Below are positions 23,788-33,388 of a stretch of 64,000 bases of DNA, piece after piece. Each line of letters begins with the position of its first letter. Position 1 is the first letter of the stretch. Both the position numbers and the translations under genes were made by a program. The stretch covers positions 326,702 through 390,701 of the forward strand of contig NZ_JALGBZ010000004.1 in the NCBI RefSeq assembly GCF_023757625.1, in the 5' to 3' direction. This DNA comes from Halomonas sp. S3-1-1. Its GTDB lineage: Bacteria; Pseudomonadota; Gammaproteobacteria; Pseudomonadales; Halomonadaceae. The notes under the pieces were generated by a model. It was not told the DNA's origin. It saw only the letters and a program-made list of their open reading frames with translations, and did not search any database.

Positions 23788-24147
23788 TTAAATCCTTGAG
23801 CGCGGCGATAGCGAGTCGATAAACGTTTCCATCTTGCCGATTTCATCGATTTTTCGAAACATTTCGTCGATCCTCGACTCCTTGATACCGCCGTAGACGT
23901 TGTAATCAGCCGTGTTCATTTCCTGGCCGAATTTCAAAAGCCCGGTGGAGTAACGGTCGATGTGAAAGTCCCTGAACGCTTCGCACTCGGGCGTCATTAC
24001 TTCATCGGTGCTGGCCTGGCACTCCTCTCCTTTAGCGAAGGCTTCATTCACCGTTTGCTCCATGTCATCGAACGTGTAGCGATTGTCCTGGGCGTGGGCT
24101 GCGCTCATTAGCAAAAGCGCCGAGAGCATGCCTACCGGTTTCATCAT
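23788..24147 (-). CDS. Small exported hypothetical protein
   Basis: A 119-residue protein with a cleavable signal peptide (MMKPVGMLSALLLMSAAHA). The mature part is acidic with two Cys (EECQASTDE, TPECEAF) that could form a disulfide, and helical segments. The ATG at 24147 has a GGAGAG site at normal spacing; a longer in-frame ORF to 24234 adds an unlikely leader. No family recognised. It stands alone between the DUF3617 gene and prpE with its own terminator. Confidence 0.65.
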   Translation of the reverse strand: MMKPVGMLSALLLMSAAHAQDNRYTFDDMEQTVNEAFAKGEECQASTDEVMTPECEAFRDFHIDRYSTGLLKFGQEMNTADYNVYGGIKESRIDEMFRKIDEIGKMETFIDSLSPRSRI

Positions 24148-24267
24148 CCAACTCTCTCCTTGCATCTTTAAACGATTCCTATTGAGCGCGTAACATTCAG
24201 CGGACGATGTTACCTGCTCACCGGCATGCAGCATATTGCTCTCGGCCGCTTTAGGGCCGCGCTTGGC

Positions 24268-26184
24268 TCACTGCTCCGCCGGTCTGGCCTCATCGACACG
24301 CCCTACGCCGTGGCGAGCCATGGCGGCCTGGGCATCCTCGAGGCTCGTCGGGTCGTCGATGGTCGAGGGAACGGTATAGGGCTTGCCGTCGGCCAGCGTG
24401 CGCAGCAATTTGCGCAAAATCTTGCCCGAGCGGGTCTTGGGCAGGCGGTTGACGATCAGCACCTGCTTGAATGCGGCTACCGGGCCGATCGTCTCGCGCA
24501 CCTGCTGAATGAGCGCGGCTTCCAAAGCGGTCTCGTCGCCGTCGAAGCCGTCCTTGGGAATCACAAGCCCCACCGGGCGCTGGCCTTTCAGGTCGTCATG
24601 GATACCGATGACCGCGCACTCTGCCACCGCTGGGTGGGCGCCGAGCACGCCCTCCATCTCGCCGGTCGAGAGCCGGTGGCCGGCCACGTTGATCACGTCG
24701 TCCGTGCGCCCCATGATGAAGAGATAGCCGTCGTCATCGAAATAGCCGCCGTCGCCGGTCAGGTAGTAGCCCGGGAAGGCGGCCATGTAGGCACTGTGAA
24801 AGCGCGCTGGGTCGCGCCAGATACCGCTCAAGCAGCCGGGCGGCAGCGGCTGTTTGATCAATACGCTGCCCTCCTCCATCGGCACGCTTTTTTCGCCTTC
24901 GCGGCCTATGATCTCGACGTTGAAGCCTGGCACTGGGTAAGTTGCCGAACCCGCTTTGGCCGGGGCGAGCTCGATGCCCGCCAAATTAGCGGCGATGGGC
25001 CAGCCGGTTTCGGTTTGCCACCAGTGATCGATGATCGGCACTCCAAGCACGTCGCTTAGCCAGTGAAACGTTGGCGGGTCGAGGCGCTCGCCGGCGACGA
25101 ACACGCATTTCAGGCTATCAAGGGTATAGCGGCTTAGCGCCAGCGCCTCCGGATCCTCTTTTTTGATCGCGCGAAAGGCGGTGGGCGCGGTGAAGAAACT
25201 TTTGACCTTGTACTCATCGATAATGCGCCAAAAGCTGCCGGCATCCGGCGTTTTCACCGGTTTACCCTCGTATATCACGCTTGTGCACCCGCGCAGTAGC
25301 GGCCCGTAAACGATATAGGAGTGGCCCACCACCCAGCCGACATCAGAGGCGGTAAAGCACACGTCCCCCGGCGACAGGTCGTACACCGCCTCCATGGAGT
25401 AGGCCAACGCCACGGCGTAGCCGCCGGTATCGCGCACTACGCCCTTGGGCTTGCCGGTGGTGCCGGAGGTATAAAGGATATAGAGCGGATGGGTCGCCTC
25501 GACCTCGACGCACTCGGCAAACACGCCGCTCTGCTCAAGAGCTTGCCAGTCGTGCTCGCCCTCGCCCAATTGGGCGCGCTCGGCCTCGCGCTGAAACACC
25601 ACCAGCGCCTCCGGTTTGAAGGTGCTTTGGGCAATGGCCTGATCGACGATCGGCTTGTAAGGCAGCACCGTGTTCACTTCGATTCCGCAGGAGGCGTAGA
25701 TCACCACTTTGGGCTCGGCGTCCTCAATACGAAGCGCCAGCTCGCTGGCGGCGAAACCGCCGAACACCACCGAGTGAACCGCGCCGATCCGCGCGCAGGC
25801 GAGCATGGCGATGACTGCCTCTGCCACCATGGGCATATAGATCACTACCCGGTCACCTTTACCGACGCCCAGCGTCTCGAGCCCGCCGGCCACGTACGCC
25901 ACCCGGTCGCGCAGCGCGCGATAGGTGATCGTTTGTTTCGTGCCGGTGACCGGCGAGTCGTAATAAAGCGCCGTCTGCTCGCCACGGCCTTCGTCGACAT
26001 GATGGTCGAGTGCGGCGTGGCAGATATTGAGGGTACCGTCCTCGAACCATCGGGCGTGGCGCTGCTCGTCCCAGGCAAGAATGGTCTCGGGAAAGTGCGT
26101 CCAAGGAATACGCTTTGCCTGCTCCTGCCAAAACTCGGCGGGCGATTCGATGGAGTATGCGCGGGTAGCGTGGTAGCGGCTCAT
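24268..26184 (-). CDS. prpE: Propionyl-CoA synthetase (AMP-forming)
   Basis: Activates propionate with ATP and CoA. It is 638 residues, the normal length for PrpE/Acs enzymes. Key motifs: YTSGTTGKPKG (ATP loop, ~residue 240), WWQTETGWP (adenylate binding), YLTGDGGYFDDDGYL and, near the C-terminus, RSGKILRK with the catalytic Lys of the mobile domain. The N-terminal FWQEQAKRIPW and the VVFGGFAA segment favour PrpE over acetyl-CoA synthetase. The ATG at 26184 follows AAGG; a GTG two codons earlier is possible. No prpBCD genes lie nearby. Confidence 0.88.
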   Translation of the reverse strand: MSRYHATRAYSIESPAEFWQEQAKRIPWTHFPETILAWDEQRHARWFEDGTLNICHAALDHHVDEGRGEQTALYYDSPVTGTKQTITYRALRDRVAYVAGGLETLGVGKGDRVVIYMPMVAEAVIAMLACARIGAVHSVVFGGFAASELALRIEDAEPKVVIYASCGIEVNTVLPYKPIVDQAIAQSTFKPEALVVFQREAERAQLGEGEHDWQALEQSGVFAECVEVEATHPLYILYTSGTTGKPKGVVRDTGGYAVALAYSMEAVYDLSPGDVCFTASDVGWVVGHSYIVYGPLLRGCTSVIYEGKPVKTPDAGSFWRIIDEYKVKSFFTAPTAFRAIKKEDPEALALSRYTLDSLKCVFVAGERLDPPTFHWLSDVLGVPIIDHWWQTETGWPIAANLAGIELAPAKAGSATYPVPGFNVEIIGREGEKSVPMEEGSVLIKQPLPPGCLSGIWRDPARFHSAYMAAFPGYYLTGDGGYFDDDGYLFIMGRTDDVINVAGHRLSTGEMEGVLGAHPAVAECAVIGIHDDLKGQRPVGLVIPKDGFDGDETALEAALIQQVRETIGPVAAFKQVLIVNRLPKTRSGKILRKLLRTLADGKPYTVPSTIDDPTSLEDAQAAMARHGVGRVDEARPAEQ

Positions 26185-26495
26185 GGTCACCTTGTCTTTA
26201 TTGTGTTAGCGATCAACCCCTGTTGTTGACACTTTAACCATAAAAACAAAAGCGCCGCCGTTAAACCATCGGATAATCCGGCACCAATGCGTGCAAAATA
26301 GCGCACATTGTCGACAGTCCGTCGCATTAACTACCATTGACTTAGCGTTAAACACCGACTTGGACAAAATTCGCTAATTTAACGACTATTGATTAACAAT
26401 ATTTCAACGAAAGACCGTCGACGTTACTAAACCGCACCGCCGCGACCGCATTGTGACGGGAAAACGCCTTCCCGCGTCTCGGCAAGGAGAAAACC
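26185..26495. other. Divergent intergenic region prpE / ArsR-type regulator
   Basis: This 311-base AT-richer region must carry both promoters. TTAA-containing half-sites occur (around 26337-26412), but I could not define a convincing -35/-10 pair or a perfect operator. No ORF or RNA gene is seen. Confidence 0.5.
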
Positions 26496-26816
26496 ATGGC
26501 TACTCACTCAAGCGCCGCCGCTCGTCTTCTTGAGCATAATGGGCAGGCGTTGGAAGCGGGCACCCTGCTTCTCAAGGCGCTCGCCAACGAAAAACGCTTG
26601 CAGATTCTCTGCCTTCTGGCAGAAAAAGAGCTTTCGGTGACGCAGATCAACCAGCAGCTTGCGTTGAGCCAGTCCGCGCTTTCTCAGCACCTGGCCATTC
26701 TGCGTCGCGATGGGCTGGTCCAGACCCGGCGAGAGTCGCAAACCATCTACTACTCGCTCAAAAGCGAAAGCGCCAGAGCGATACTCTCCGCCCTGGCGCT
26801 TCACTACGCGGCTTAG
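26496..26816 (+). CDS. ArsR family winged-helix regulator
   Basis: A 106-residue repressor-type protein: LLKALANEKRLQILCLLAEKELSVTQINQQL followed by the recognition helix region SQSALSQHLAILRRDGLV and the wing TRRESQTIYYSL. It lacks the CxC metal motif of arsenic sensors and has a single Cys in the first helix, so it is more like redox, sulfide or metabolite-responsive members. It has an AAGGAGA site. It is divergent from prpE and might control it; no other target is suggested by position. Confidence 0.8.
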   Translation: MATHSSAAARLLEHNGQALEAGTLLLKALANEKRLQILCLLAEKELSVTQINQQLALSQSALSQHLAILRRDGLVQTRRESQTIYYSLKSESARAILSALALHYAA

Positions 26817-26842
26817 TTTTTTCAAGCCGATAACAACGGGCG

Positions 26843-27883
26843 CTAGCGCCGCTGCCAGCCAGTGGCGTCGATGGCGCCCAGCGCTTTGGTCACGGCCTGC
26901 TCGATACCGCTGGATACTGCAACGCTGATACGCCGCCCCACGGTTTTAGCTGGCTCGAGCTTGACCGTGAACGCCTCCACGTCCTTCATACGCTCGACCA
27001 GATACGCTTCGCTAGTGCCGAGGCTATCGATCAGTTTCACGTCCAGCGCTTCGCTACCGTACCAGCTCTCTCCGGTGGCCAAGCGGTCGATATCCATCGC
27101 CGGACGGTGGCGGGCTACGTACTGCTTGAAGAGTTTATGCGTATTTTCAAGATCGTCGATGAACTTGGCTCGCCCCTCTTCGGTGTTCTCCCCCAGCACC
27201 GTTAGCGTGCGCTTATAGCGCCCGGCGGTCAGCATCTCGACATCGATATCGTTGCGCTTTAAAAGGCGGTGGATATTGGGCACTTGGGCCACCACGCCGA
27301 TCGAGCCGATCACCGCAAAGGGGGCGGCCTTTATATGGTGCGACGTGCTCGCCATCATGTAACCGCCGCTGGCGGCAACCTTGTCGATACACACCGTGGT
27401 GGTAATGCCTGCCTCGCGGAGCCGATCAAGCTGTGCCGCGGCGAGTCCGTAGGCGTGTACCAGCCCGCCGCCGGATTCGAGGCGGATCACTGCCTCGTCC
27501 TGGGCGCCCGCCACGTCGATCACCGCCGATACTTCCTGGGCGAACTGCTCGGTGCGTGAGGCCTTGATATCGCCATGAAAATCGAGCACCCAGAGCCGCG
27601 GCGCGGCGCCCTTTTCGCTCTTTTTGGCCGTCTTATGGCGCTCTTTCTCCTCTCGGCGAAGCTGCTTGATCAACTTTTTACGCGCGCCCTGGGCGGTGGC
27701 GTTCACCTTGAGGCGCCGATTGCGCGCGCGGCGCTGCTCGTTGAGCGACTCTACTTTTAGCGTAGCGCCGCGCTCGCCGCCGCGTTTGCCGCGCATGAGC
27801 AGAAAGCCTGCCAACAGCGCCAGCAGGGTAAGAATCACGCTTTGGACCAGAAAGGTGCCTATCTCAGCCGTCCATTCACTCAT
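26843..27883 (-). CDS. sohB: Inner-membrane serine protease SohB (peptidase S49)
   Basis: A 346-residue protease. The N-terminal membrane segment (VQSVILTLLALLAGFLLM) is followed by a basic linker rich in Lys/Arg, then the S49 domain: RLESGGGLVHAYG, the nucleophile motif KVAASGGYMMAS, SIGVVAQ and the general-base Lys in GRYKRTLTVLG. Length and order match SohB rather than the tandem SppA. The ATG at 27883 has GGAGAGGG upstream; the in-frame upstream start adds only ten residues. Confidence 0.88.
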   Translation of the reverse strand: MSEWTAEIGTFLVQSVILTLLALLAGFLLMRGKRGGERGATLKVESLNEQRRARNRRLKVNATAQGARKKLIKQLRREEKERHKTAKKSEKGAAPRLWVLDFHGDIKASRTEQFAQEVSAVIDVAGAQDEAVIRLESGGGLVHAYGLAAAQLDRLREAGITTTVCIDKVAASGGYMMASTSHHIKAAPFAVIGSIGVVAQVPNIHRLLKRNDIDVEMLTAGRYKRTLTVLGENTEEGRAKFIDDLENTHKLFKQYVARHRPAMDIDRLATGESWYGSEALDVKLIDSLGTSEAYLVERMKDVEAFTVKLEPAKTVGRRISVAVSSGIEQAVTKALGAIDATGWQRR

Positions 27884-28078
27884 GTCCCTCTCCTTTGGGT
27901 CGATACGCCTCAATACGCATGTGCAACGCCTGGTTAGCTCACTATACTCGCTTGATTAAAACGCGTGCTTTAAATAGGCTCTTCGCGGGCACCACGTTAG
28001 ACTCCTTCTACCCAGTATCCTCCTATCGTGGCGAAACATCGCCCGATTTTTGCAACGACACGCTACAGGAAACCATTG

Positions 28079-28390
28079 ATGTCCTCGACCACCTTTGAAA
28101 AGCTCGAATCGCGCTTCGACCCGCAAGCAGCGAAGGGCATGGACGAAATTTTTCAGTTTCATTTCTCTGACGAACAAAGCCACTACCTGCACGTTCAGGA
28201 CGGCACCCTCGGCATTCATGAAGGCGAACACGACGACCCGTCGGTCACGCTGACCACCAGCACCGAGACGCTGCGCGGCATCATGTCCGGCGACATCAGC
28301 GGCATGAGCGCGTTCATGAGCGGCAAGCTCAAGGCCTCCGGCAACGTCATGCTGGCAACCAAACTGACGAGCCTGTTCCCCGGTCAATAG
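28079..28390 (+). CDS. SCP2 sterol-binding domain protein
   Basis: A 103-residue single-domain protein of the SCP2 family: FQFHFSDEQSHYLHV, DPSVTLTTSTETLRGIMSGDI and a C-terminal GKLKASGNVMLATKLTSLF. Such proteins have a hydrophobic pocket for lipids or fatty acyl chains and are often near lipid or ubiquinone genes. The ATG at 28079 follows an ACAGGAAACC site; a longer upstream frame is not preferred. Convergent with nudC, 19 bases away. Confidence 0.8.
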   Translation: MSSTTFEKLESRFDPQAAKGMDEIFQFHFSDEQSHYLHVQDGTLGIHEGEHDDPSVTLTTSTETLRGIMSGDISGMSAFMSGKLKASGNVMLATKLTSLFPGQ

Positions 28391-28409
28391 TGACCTATCA
28401 AATCAAGTA

Positions 28410-29195
28410 CTAGTCGCTGCGCACGCGCGCCAGGTGCGTCTCGATCAGCTCGCGAGAAATGGAGTAGGCCGGGGGAAGCGTTGGCAGCTTGCGCGGTGAA
28501 AACCAGGCCGCATCGCTGATCTCGACGCCGTCGATGTGGATGCGCCGGGTCGTGGCCTCGGCAAAATAGCCCAGCATCAGCGAGTGCGGGAAGGGCCACG
28601 CCTGGCTCTTGTGGTAGCGCAGGTTGTCGATGTACACGCCCACCTCTTCGAACACCTCGCGGTGAACCGCCTCCTCCGCTGACTCACCGGGTTCGATGAA
28701 GCCGGCAAGCGTGGAGTAGCGCCCGGGTGCAAAGCGCGGGCTACGCGCCAGCAGCATTGCCTCCCCCCGGGTCACCAGCGTGATGATACAGGGCGAGATG
28801 CGCGGGTAGTTGCGGTGACCGCAGGCGTCGCAGTGCATGGCAAACTCGGCGCCCAGCCGGGTGGCCTCTGCGCCGCAGCGCCCGCAGAAACGGTGGTTGT
28901 CGAGCCAAGCGCTCACCTGCAGTGCCGTCGACAGCAGGCTGAACCAGCTCTCCGGCAGTAGCGAAAGCCACTCCCGACCTTCGATCCAGCCCTCCTGCGG
29001 CGTTTGCTCGATAGAGAGCGCCACCGGCTCGTCGTCCCAGTAGCAAAGCGGCTGCATATCGGCGCTCCAGGGCTGAAACGGCTGGAGCGGCGTCAGCGTA
29101 CCCTCTGGCGTGCTGACGCCCGGTGCTAGCCGCCCGCGCGCCAAGCGAATCACATGGCCTTCGCCGGCATTCAGCGGGATATTGCGTTTAAGCAT
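28410..29195 (-). CDS. nudC: NADH pyrophosphatase / RNA deNADding Nudix enzyme
   Basis: Hydrolyses NAD(H) and removes NAD caps from RNA. A 261-residue protein with a zinc ribbon (FCGRCG and HCDACGHRN), the Nudix box GFIEPGESAEEAVHREVFEEVGV (split here as GFIEPGESAEE and REVFEEVG) and the NudC-specific motif, here SQAWPFPHSLM. The motif normally reads SQPWPFP, so Pro is replaced by Ala. The preferred ATG is 29195, overlapping the end of dnaQ by 8 bases, so it is translated from the dnaQ-rnhA transcript. Confidence 0.9.
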   Translation of the reverse strand: MLKRNIPLNAGEGHVIRLARGRLAPGVSTPEGTLTPLQPFQPWSADMQPLCYWDDEPVALSIEQTPQEGWIEGREWLSLLPESWFSLLSTALQVSAWLDNHRFCGRCGAEATRLGAEFAMHCDACGHRNYPRISPCIITLVTRGEAMLLARSPRFAPGRYSTLAGFIEPGESAEEAVHREVFEEVGVYIDNLRYHKSQAWPFPHSLMLGYFAEATTRRIHIDGVEISDAAWFSPRKLPTLPPAYSISRELIETHLARVRSD

Positions 29196-29925
29196 CGGCG
29201 GGTGCGCTCCCACTCCAGTGAAGCGAATGCGCCTGGCACTTGGCGAGATGCGCCGCTTCCTCTTCCTCAGTGGGACGAACCACCTTGAGCGCGCCGGGCT
29301 TAAGCGACAGACGCTGGATCGATAGCCCCTCGCTTGCCTCGGAAGATTCCTCGCGCTCGGCGTTCGCTTCGGCATCGAGGGTGAGCGCGGTCTGCCCGCC
29401 GGTCATCGCGAGATAAACGTCGGCGAGAATCTCGGCGTCGAGCAGTGCGCCGTGAAGGACGCGGTGGCCATTGTCGATATCGTAGCGCTTGCACAGCGCG
29501 TCCAGGCTGTTGCGCTGCCCCGGATGCATCTGGCGCGCCATGGTCAGCGTATCGAGCACGCGACAGTGATCGCGTACCGGGCCAAGCGCCGGGCCCTGAC
29601 GGCGCTGATTGGCCAGGTTCAGCTCATGATCGATGAAGCCCACGTCGAACGGCGCGTTGTGAATGACCAGCTCCGCGCCTTCGATGAATGCCCAGAACTC
29701 ATCGGCGATCTGGGAAAATATCGGCTCGTTGGCCACCTTCGCGTCGTCGATGCCGTGGACCGCCACGACCTCGGCATCGATATGGCGTTCCGGGTTGATG
29801 TACTGGTGATAGGTGCGCCCGGTCAGGCGGCGGTTGATCATCTCTACCGCGCCGATCTCGACCATGCGGTGGCCGTCCCGGGTTTCGATACCCGTGGTTT
29901 CGGTGTCGAGGATTACTTGCCGCAT
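29188..29925 (-). CDS. dnaQ: DNA polymerase III epsilon subunit (proofreading exonuclease)
   Basis: A 245-residue 3'-5' exonuclease of the replicase. ExoI motif LDTETTGIE, Exo[15 protein letters not shown] and Exo[20 protein letters not shown] are intact. The C-terminal ~65 residues form the linker and alpha-subunit binding tail. It starts inside the end of rnhA (13-base overlap), and its end overlaps nudC, so rnhA, dnaQ and nudC are co-transcribed. In E. coli rnhA and dnaQ are divergent instead. Confidence 0.95.
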   Translation of the reverse strand: MRQVILDTETTGIETRDGHRMVEIGAVEMINRRLTGRTYHQYINPERHIDAEVVAVHGIDDAKVANEPIFSQIADEFWAFIEGAELVIHNAPFDVGFIDHELNLANQRRQGPALGPVRDHCRVLDTLTMARQMHPGQRNSLDALCKRYDIDNGHRVLHGALLDAEILADVYLAMTGGQTALTLDAEANAEREESSEASEGLSIQRLSLKPGALKVVRPTEEEEAAHLAKCQAHSLHWSGSAPADA

Positions 29926-30413
29926 GCGCTGCTCCTTTTCTGATCGTCGCTGGCCTCATCGATCGCTTCGTTGGCCAAGTCGTCGGCTTTTTCGTTGCCC
30001 GGGTGGCCGCTGTGCCCCTTGATCCAGTGCCACTCGACTTGGTGACGTTTCGTCTCTTCGTGCAGGGTTTTCCAAAGCTCGGCGTTTTTGACCGGCTGCT
30101 TCGCGGCGGTTTTCCAGCCGCGCTTGATCCAGTTATGAATCCACTGGGTAATGCCTTGGCGCACGTACTGGGAGTCGGTCCAGAGCTCGACCCGGCAGGC
30201 GGTGTTGAGCGTACGCAGCGCCATGATGGCGGCCATCAGCTCCATACGGTTGTTGGTGGTCTGCGGCTCAAACCCCTTGAGGGTCTTTTGGTGCGGGCCG
30301 CTTTCGAGTACCACGCCCCAGCCGCCGGGGCCCGGGTTTCCACGGCAGGCGCCGTCGGTGTACACCACGACGCTGGGCTCTTTCACACCGGACTCTTTGT
30401 CTTGCTTGGTCAC
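29913..30413 (-). CDS. rnhA: Ribonuclease HI
   Basis: Degrades RNA of RNA-DNA hybrids. It is 166 residues, with the catalytic carboxylates in [12 protein letters not shown] (Asp), [10 protein letters not shown] (Glu), WTDSQYV (Asp) and GNEKADDLA (Asp), plus the HWIKGHSG His loop. GTG start at 30413 overlaps the methyltransferase stop (GTGA), and the 3' end overlaps dnaQ. Confidence 0.95.
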   Translation of the reverse strand: MTKQDKESGVKEPSVVVYTDGACRGNPGPGGWGVVLESGPHQKTLKGFEPQTTNNRMELMAAIMALRTLNTACRVELWTDSQYVRQGITQWIHNWIKRGWKTAAKQPVKNAELWKTLHEETKRHQVEWHWIKGHSGHPGNEKADDLANEAIDEASDDQKRSSACGK

Positions 30414-31204
30414 TGACGTTCCTTTGACATACGAGAGGAGGTTTCGCTTGGCGGCGCAAGCCGGGCGCCTTGGCGCGTAACGCCCAGCGACGAGGACGGT
30501 GCCCGCGAGGGCAGCTTGAACCGAACCCGCTCGATGGGCACGCCGCGCTCTCGCCGGCAGGCCTGGATCATGTAACTTTGCCCCAGCGGCAGATTATGGC
30601 GCCGCCCCCAGGCCTCCCAGCGCTCGCCGCAGGCTGCGCTCATACGGGCGCGAAAACAGCAGTAGTCTACGCGTTTCACCTCGAAATCGACAAACGCCAG
30701 CCAGTCGCGAAGCCGGTTCACACCCTGCCAGTCGCCGTTGAAAGGGAATGCCGAGTGGCCCTGGCGCTGGCGCTTCAAAAGCCCGCTGGCGCACAGCGGG
30801 TTAAAGCCAAACAGCACCAGCACGCCGTGGTCGCTCGTCACCCGGGCGGCTTCCTTTAGCGTAAAGTGAGCATCAGGCAGCTGTTCGAGCCAGTGGTGAA
30901 GAATCACGGTATCCATGGAGCGCTCTGGCAGCGCGAAGCAGTCCGGCGGGCATACTAGGGTCGACGCCGACTCGGCAAGCTCCCAGGTCGGTGCCCATCG
31001 CACCCGGTGAGGAATTTGGGAAAGCGACATCAGCGAGCGGCCCATGCTCATCTCCAGGCAGTGCTGGCCGCGGCGATTTTCGACCACCGGCCCAAGGCAG
31101 GCGCGCTGGGCTTCCCAAAGCGAGCGACCCGCCGGGCCTTGCCAATAAGGCTGGCTTTGGACCATGCGCCGAGCAAGCTCTGCGGCCATCGGGGAATTTG
31201 ACAT
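30410..31204 (-). CDS. SAM-dependent methyltransferase, YafS-like
   Basis: A 264-residue class I methyltransferase-fold protein. The SAM-binding glycine motif is weak ([12 protein letters not shown]), but the typical [39 protein letters not shown] region (motifs II-III) is clear. It occupies the same position as yafS beside gloB and rnhA in enterobacteria. The ATG at 31204 has GGAGGGAAG upstream. Its substrate is unknown. First gene of the methyltransferase-rnhA-dnaQ-nudC run, divergent from gloB. Confidence 0.75.
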   Translation of the reverse strand: MSNSPMAAELARRMVQSQPYWQGPAGRSLWEAQRACLGPVVENRRGQHCLEMSMGRSLMSLSQIPHRVRWAPTWELAESASTLVCPPDCFALPERSMDTVILHHWLEQLPDAHFTLKEAARVTSDHGVLVLFGFNPLCASGLLKRQRQGHSAFPFNGDWQGVNRLRDWLAFVDFEVKRVDYCCFRARMSAACGERWEAWGRRHNLPLGQSYMIQACRRERGVPIERVRFKLPSRAPSSSLGVTRQGARLAPPSETSSRMSKERQ

Positions 31205-31315
31205 GGAACGCGCTTCCCTCCAAAGTAGCGACTTTTTTGCGCGGCTACGTGCGATTTCTTGCAGACGCGGCAGGCACACGCAGTAGCGTTTTTCGAACGT
31301 TAAAGGATCTCGCCC

Positions 31316-32083
31316 ATGATGAGCGTGACACCGATTCCCGCCCTTAGCGACAACTATATTTGGTTGCTAAGACAGGATACCAGCCCCAACGTTTGTGTCG
31401 TGGACCCCGGTGAAGCCGCCCCCGTTATCGAGCTTTTGGAGCGCGAGGGCCTGACGCTCACCACGATCTTGATCACCCACCACCATCACGACCATACCGG
31501 TGGGATCAAGGAGCTCAAAAAACGCTATTCGCCCCACGTCATCGGCCCGAAAGACTCCACCATCGAAGGACTCGATGAAGTGGTCGGCCACGGCGATGAA
31601 ATTCGCGTCATGGGGCGCATGTTCGAGGTCATCGCCACTCCCGGCCACACCCTGGATCATGTGAGCTACTTTGCCGCGGGCATTCCGGCGCTGCTGTTTT
31701 GCGGCGACACGCTGTTTTGCGCCGGCTGCGGGCGGCTATTCGAAGGCGAGCCCGCGCAGATGCACGCCTCGCTTCAAACGCTTGCCAACCTTCCCGAAGA
31801 CACGCTGGTGTTTGGCGGGCATGAATACACGAAGGCCAATCTTACCTTCGCTCGGGCGGCCGACCCGGATAACAAGGCCATTCCCAACGCACTGGATGAG
31901 TGCGAGAAAGCGCGTGCGATGGATCGCCCCACCCTACCCAGCACCATTGGGCGCGAGCTTGCCATCAACCCCTATCTGCGCGTGGACACCGACAGCGTGC
32001 GCCGCGCCGCCGGGGAACAGGGCCCAAATGGTGACGACCTCGCGACGTTTACCACGCTTCGCGAGTGGAAAAACCGTTTCTAA
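31316..32083 (+). CDS. gloB: Hydroxyacylglutathione hydrolase (glyoxalase II)
   Basis: Hydrolyses S-D-lactoylglutathione in methylglyoxal detoxification. A 255-residue metallo-beta-lactamase-fold enzyme with metal motif THHHHDHTGG, GHTLDHVSY, CGDTLFCAGCGRLFEG and FGGHEYTKANL. The C-terminal glutathione-binding helices include the K/R-rich WKNRF end. Full length for the family. An AAGGA site precedes ATG 31316 (an ATG one codon later is equally possible). Confidence 0.93.
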   Translation: MMSVTPIPALSDNYIWLLRQDTSPNVCVVDPGEAAPVIELLEREGLTLTTILITHHHHDHTGGIKELKKRYSPHVIGPKDSTIEGLDEVVGHGDEIRVMGRMFEVIATPGHTLDHVSYFAAGIPALLFCGDTLFCAGCGRLFEGEPAQMHASLQTLANLPEDTLVFGGHEYTKANLTFARAADPDNKAIPNALDECEKARAMDRPTLPSTIGRELAINPYLRVDTDSVRRAAGEQGPNGDDLATFTTLREWKNRF

Positions 32084-32107
32084 CGCCTTTACCCGACAAG
32101 ATTTTCT

Positions 32108-33340
32108 ATGACCTATCAAACGATTCGCCAGCGCTTTGTGCTAAGCGCTGGCAGCACCGTCATTATGGGCCTTTTGATGGCCGCCGCGACGAACTCCGAA
32201 GCCTCCGCCAATCGCCCGGCTTTCACCCCGGCCCCGACGGTGCCGAGCGTTTCACAGCGCGCCGCCGAGCGCCCGGCCAGACTCGATGCCTATCACGCCC
32301 ACTTTTGGGATTCGCTGACGCTGGAGCCGCAAAGCGTCTGGACCACGCTTCGAGACGCCTTTCAGTGGCAGAACAAAACGCTGCGCCCGGACGCCCAAGC
32401 GCGGGTCGATGAGTGGATCGAACACTACCGCGCTCGTCCGGAAAACATCGTCGCCATCATCGAGCGCGCCACGCCCTGGCTTGCCTATATCACCGAGCAG
32501 GTCAGCGAACGGGGCTTGCCCGGCGAGCTTGCGCTGATTCCCTTTGTGGAAAGCTCGTTTGACCCCAACGCGACAAGCCACATGGGCGCGGCGGGGCTTT
32601 GGCAGTTCATGCCACGCACCGGCGACGCGCTGGGCTTGACCCGCAACAGCCGCTACGATGGCCGCCTCGACGTGCTGACCTCGACCCAAGCGGCGCTCGA
32701 TTATCTGGAGTCCCAGGCCGAGCAGTGGTATCACGGTGATATGATGCTCTCGCTTGCCGCCTACAACGCCGGCGCCGGTACGGTTAACAAGGCGGTGCGC
32801 CGCGCCCAAGGGCAAGGGCTGGAAGGCAGCTACTGGGATCTCAGCCTGCCTTCGGAGACGCTGCAGTACGTGCCCAAGCTCAAGGCGATTTCGACCATCA
32901 TTCAGGACCCGGAGCGCTACGGCGTGACGCTGCCCGACATTCACGCCTCGCCGGCCTTCGCCAAGGTGCAGCTGGCAACGCCCTTGAGCCTGGCCGAGGC
33001 CTCGGCACTTTTGGACGTCAGCCAGCAGCGCCTGGTGGATTTGAACCCGGGGCTTCTGGCGGCGCAGGCCGGCCCGCGCAGCGCCCAAACGCTGCTGGTG
33101 CCCGAGGAAGCCGACACGGCGTTGATCGCCGAGCTTTCGCAAAACAGCGCCTCTGTGCTCGCCTCGACACAGACGCCATCGGTGCACCGCGTTGAAAGCG
33201 GCGATAGCCTTTCTGCCATCGCCGCGCGCTATAATCTTGACCAGCGCGACCTGATTCGCTGGAATGCACTCGAGCGGCCGGGCGCCATTCAGCCGGGCCA
33301 GCTGTTGGCACTGTCGGCGCGTCAGGAGAGCAATACTTAA
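32108..33340 (+). CDS. mltD: Membrane-bound lytic murein transglycosylase D
   Basis: Cuts peptidoglycan glycan strands. A 410-residue exported protein with an N-terminal hydrophobic segment (TVIMGLLMAAA) but no clear lipobox Cys, and an SLT domain around residues 125-235 with the catalytic Glu in PFVESSFDPNA, GAAGLWQFMPRTG and AAYNAGAGTVN. One C-terminal LysM (VHRVESGDSLSAIAARY) is present; E. coli MltD has two. Directly follows gloB, a conserved gammaproteobacterial arrangement. Confidence 0.9.
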   Translation: MTYQTIRQRFVLSAGSTVIMGLLMAAATNSEASANRPAFTPAPTVPSVSQRAAERPARLDAYHAHFWDSLTLEPQSVWTTLRDAFQWQNKTLRPDAQARVDEWIEHYRARPENIVAIIERATPWLAYITEQVSERGLPGELALIPFVESSFDPNATSHMGAAGLWQFMPRTGDALGLTRNSRYDGRLDVLTSTQAALDYLESQAEQWYHGDMMLSLAAYNAGAGTVNKAVRRAQGQGLEGSYWDLSLPSETLQYVPKLKAISTIIQDPERYGVTLPDIHASPAFAKVQLATPLSLAEASALLDVSQQRLVDLNPGLLAAQAGPRSAQTLLVPEEADTALIAELSQNSASVLASTQTPSVHRVESGDSLSAIAARYNLDQRDLIRWNALERPGAIQPGQLLALSARQESNT

Positions 33341-33388
33341 CGCTTTCAGGCGGCTGCGTGGTGACTTTTAACCTCAAGGACATCCTCG

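Noticed and set aside
24226..25059. Long + strand open frame opposite prpE
   Set aside because: Mirrors the prpE codons, has a low-complexity His/Gly/Arg-rich product and no ribosome-binding site; typical GC-rich antisense shadow. The same applies to 25321-26229.
26220..26420. Specific operator for the ArsR-type regulator
   Set aside because: Several TTAA-containing near-repeats occur, but none forms a clean palindrome that stands out from the AT-rich background.
32252..33187. Minus-strand frame opposite mltD
   Set aside because: Product is Arg/His/Gly-rich without domain content, while mltD has full catalytic and LysM motifs.
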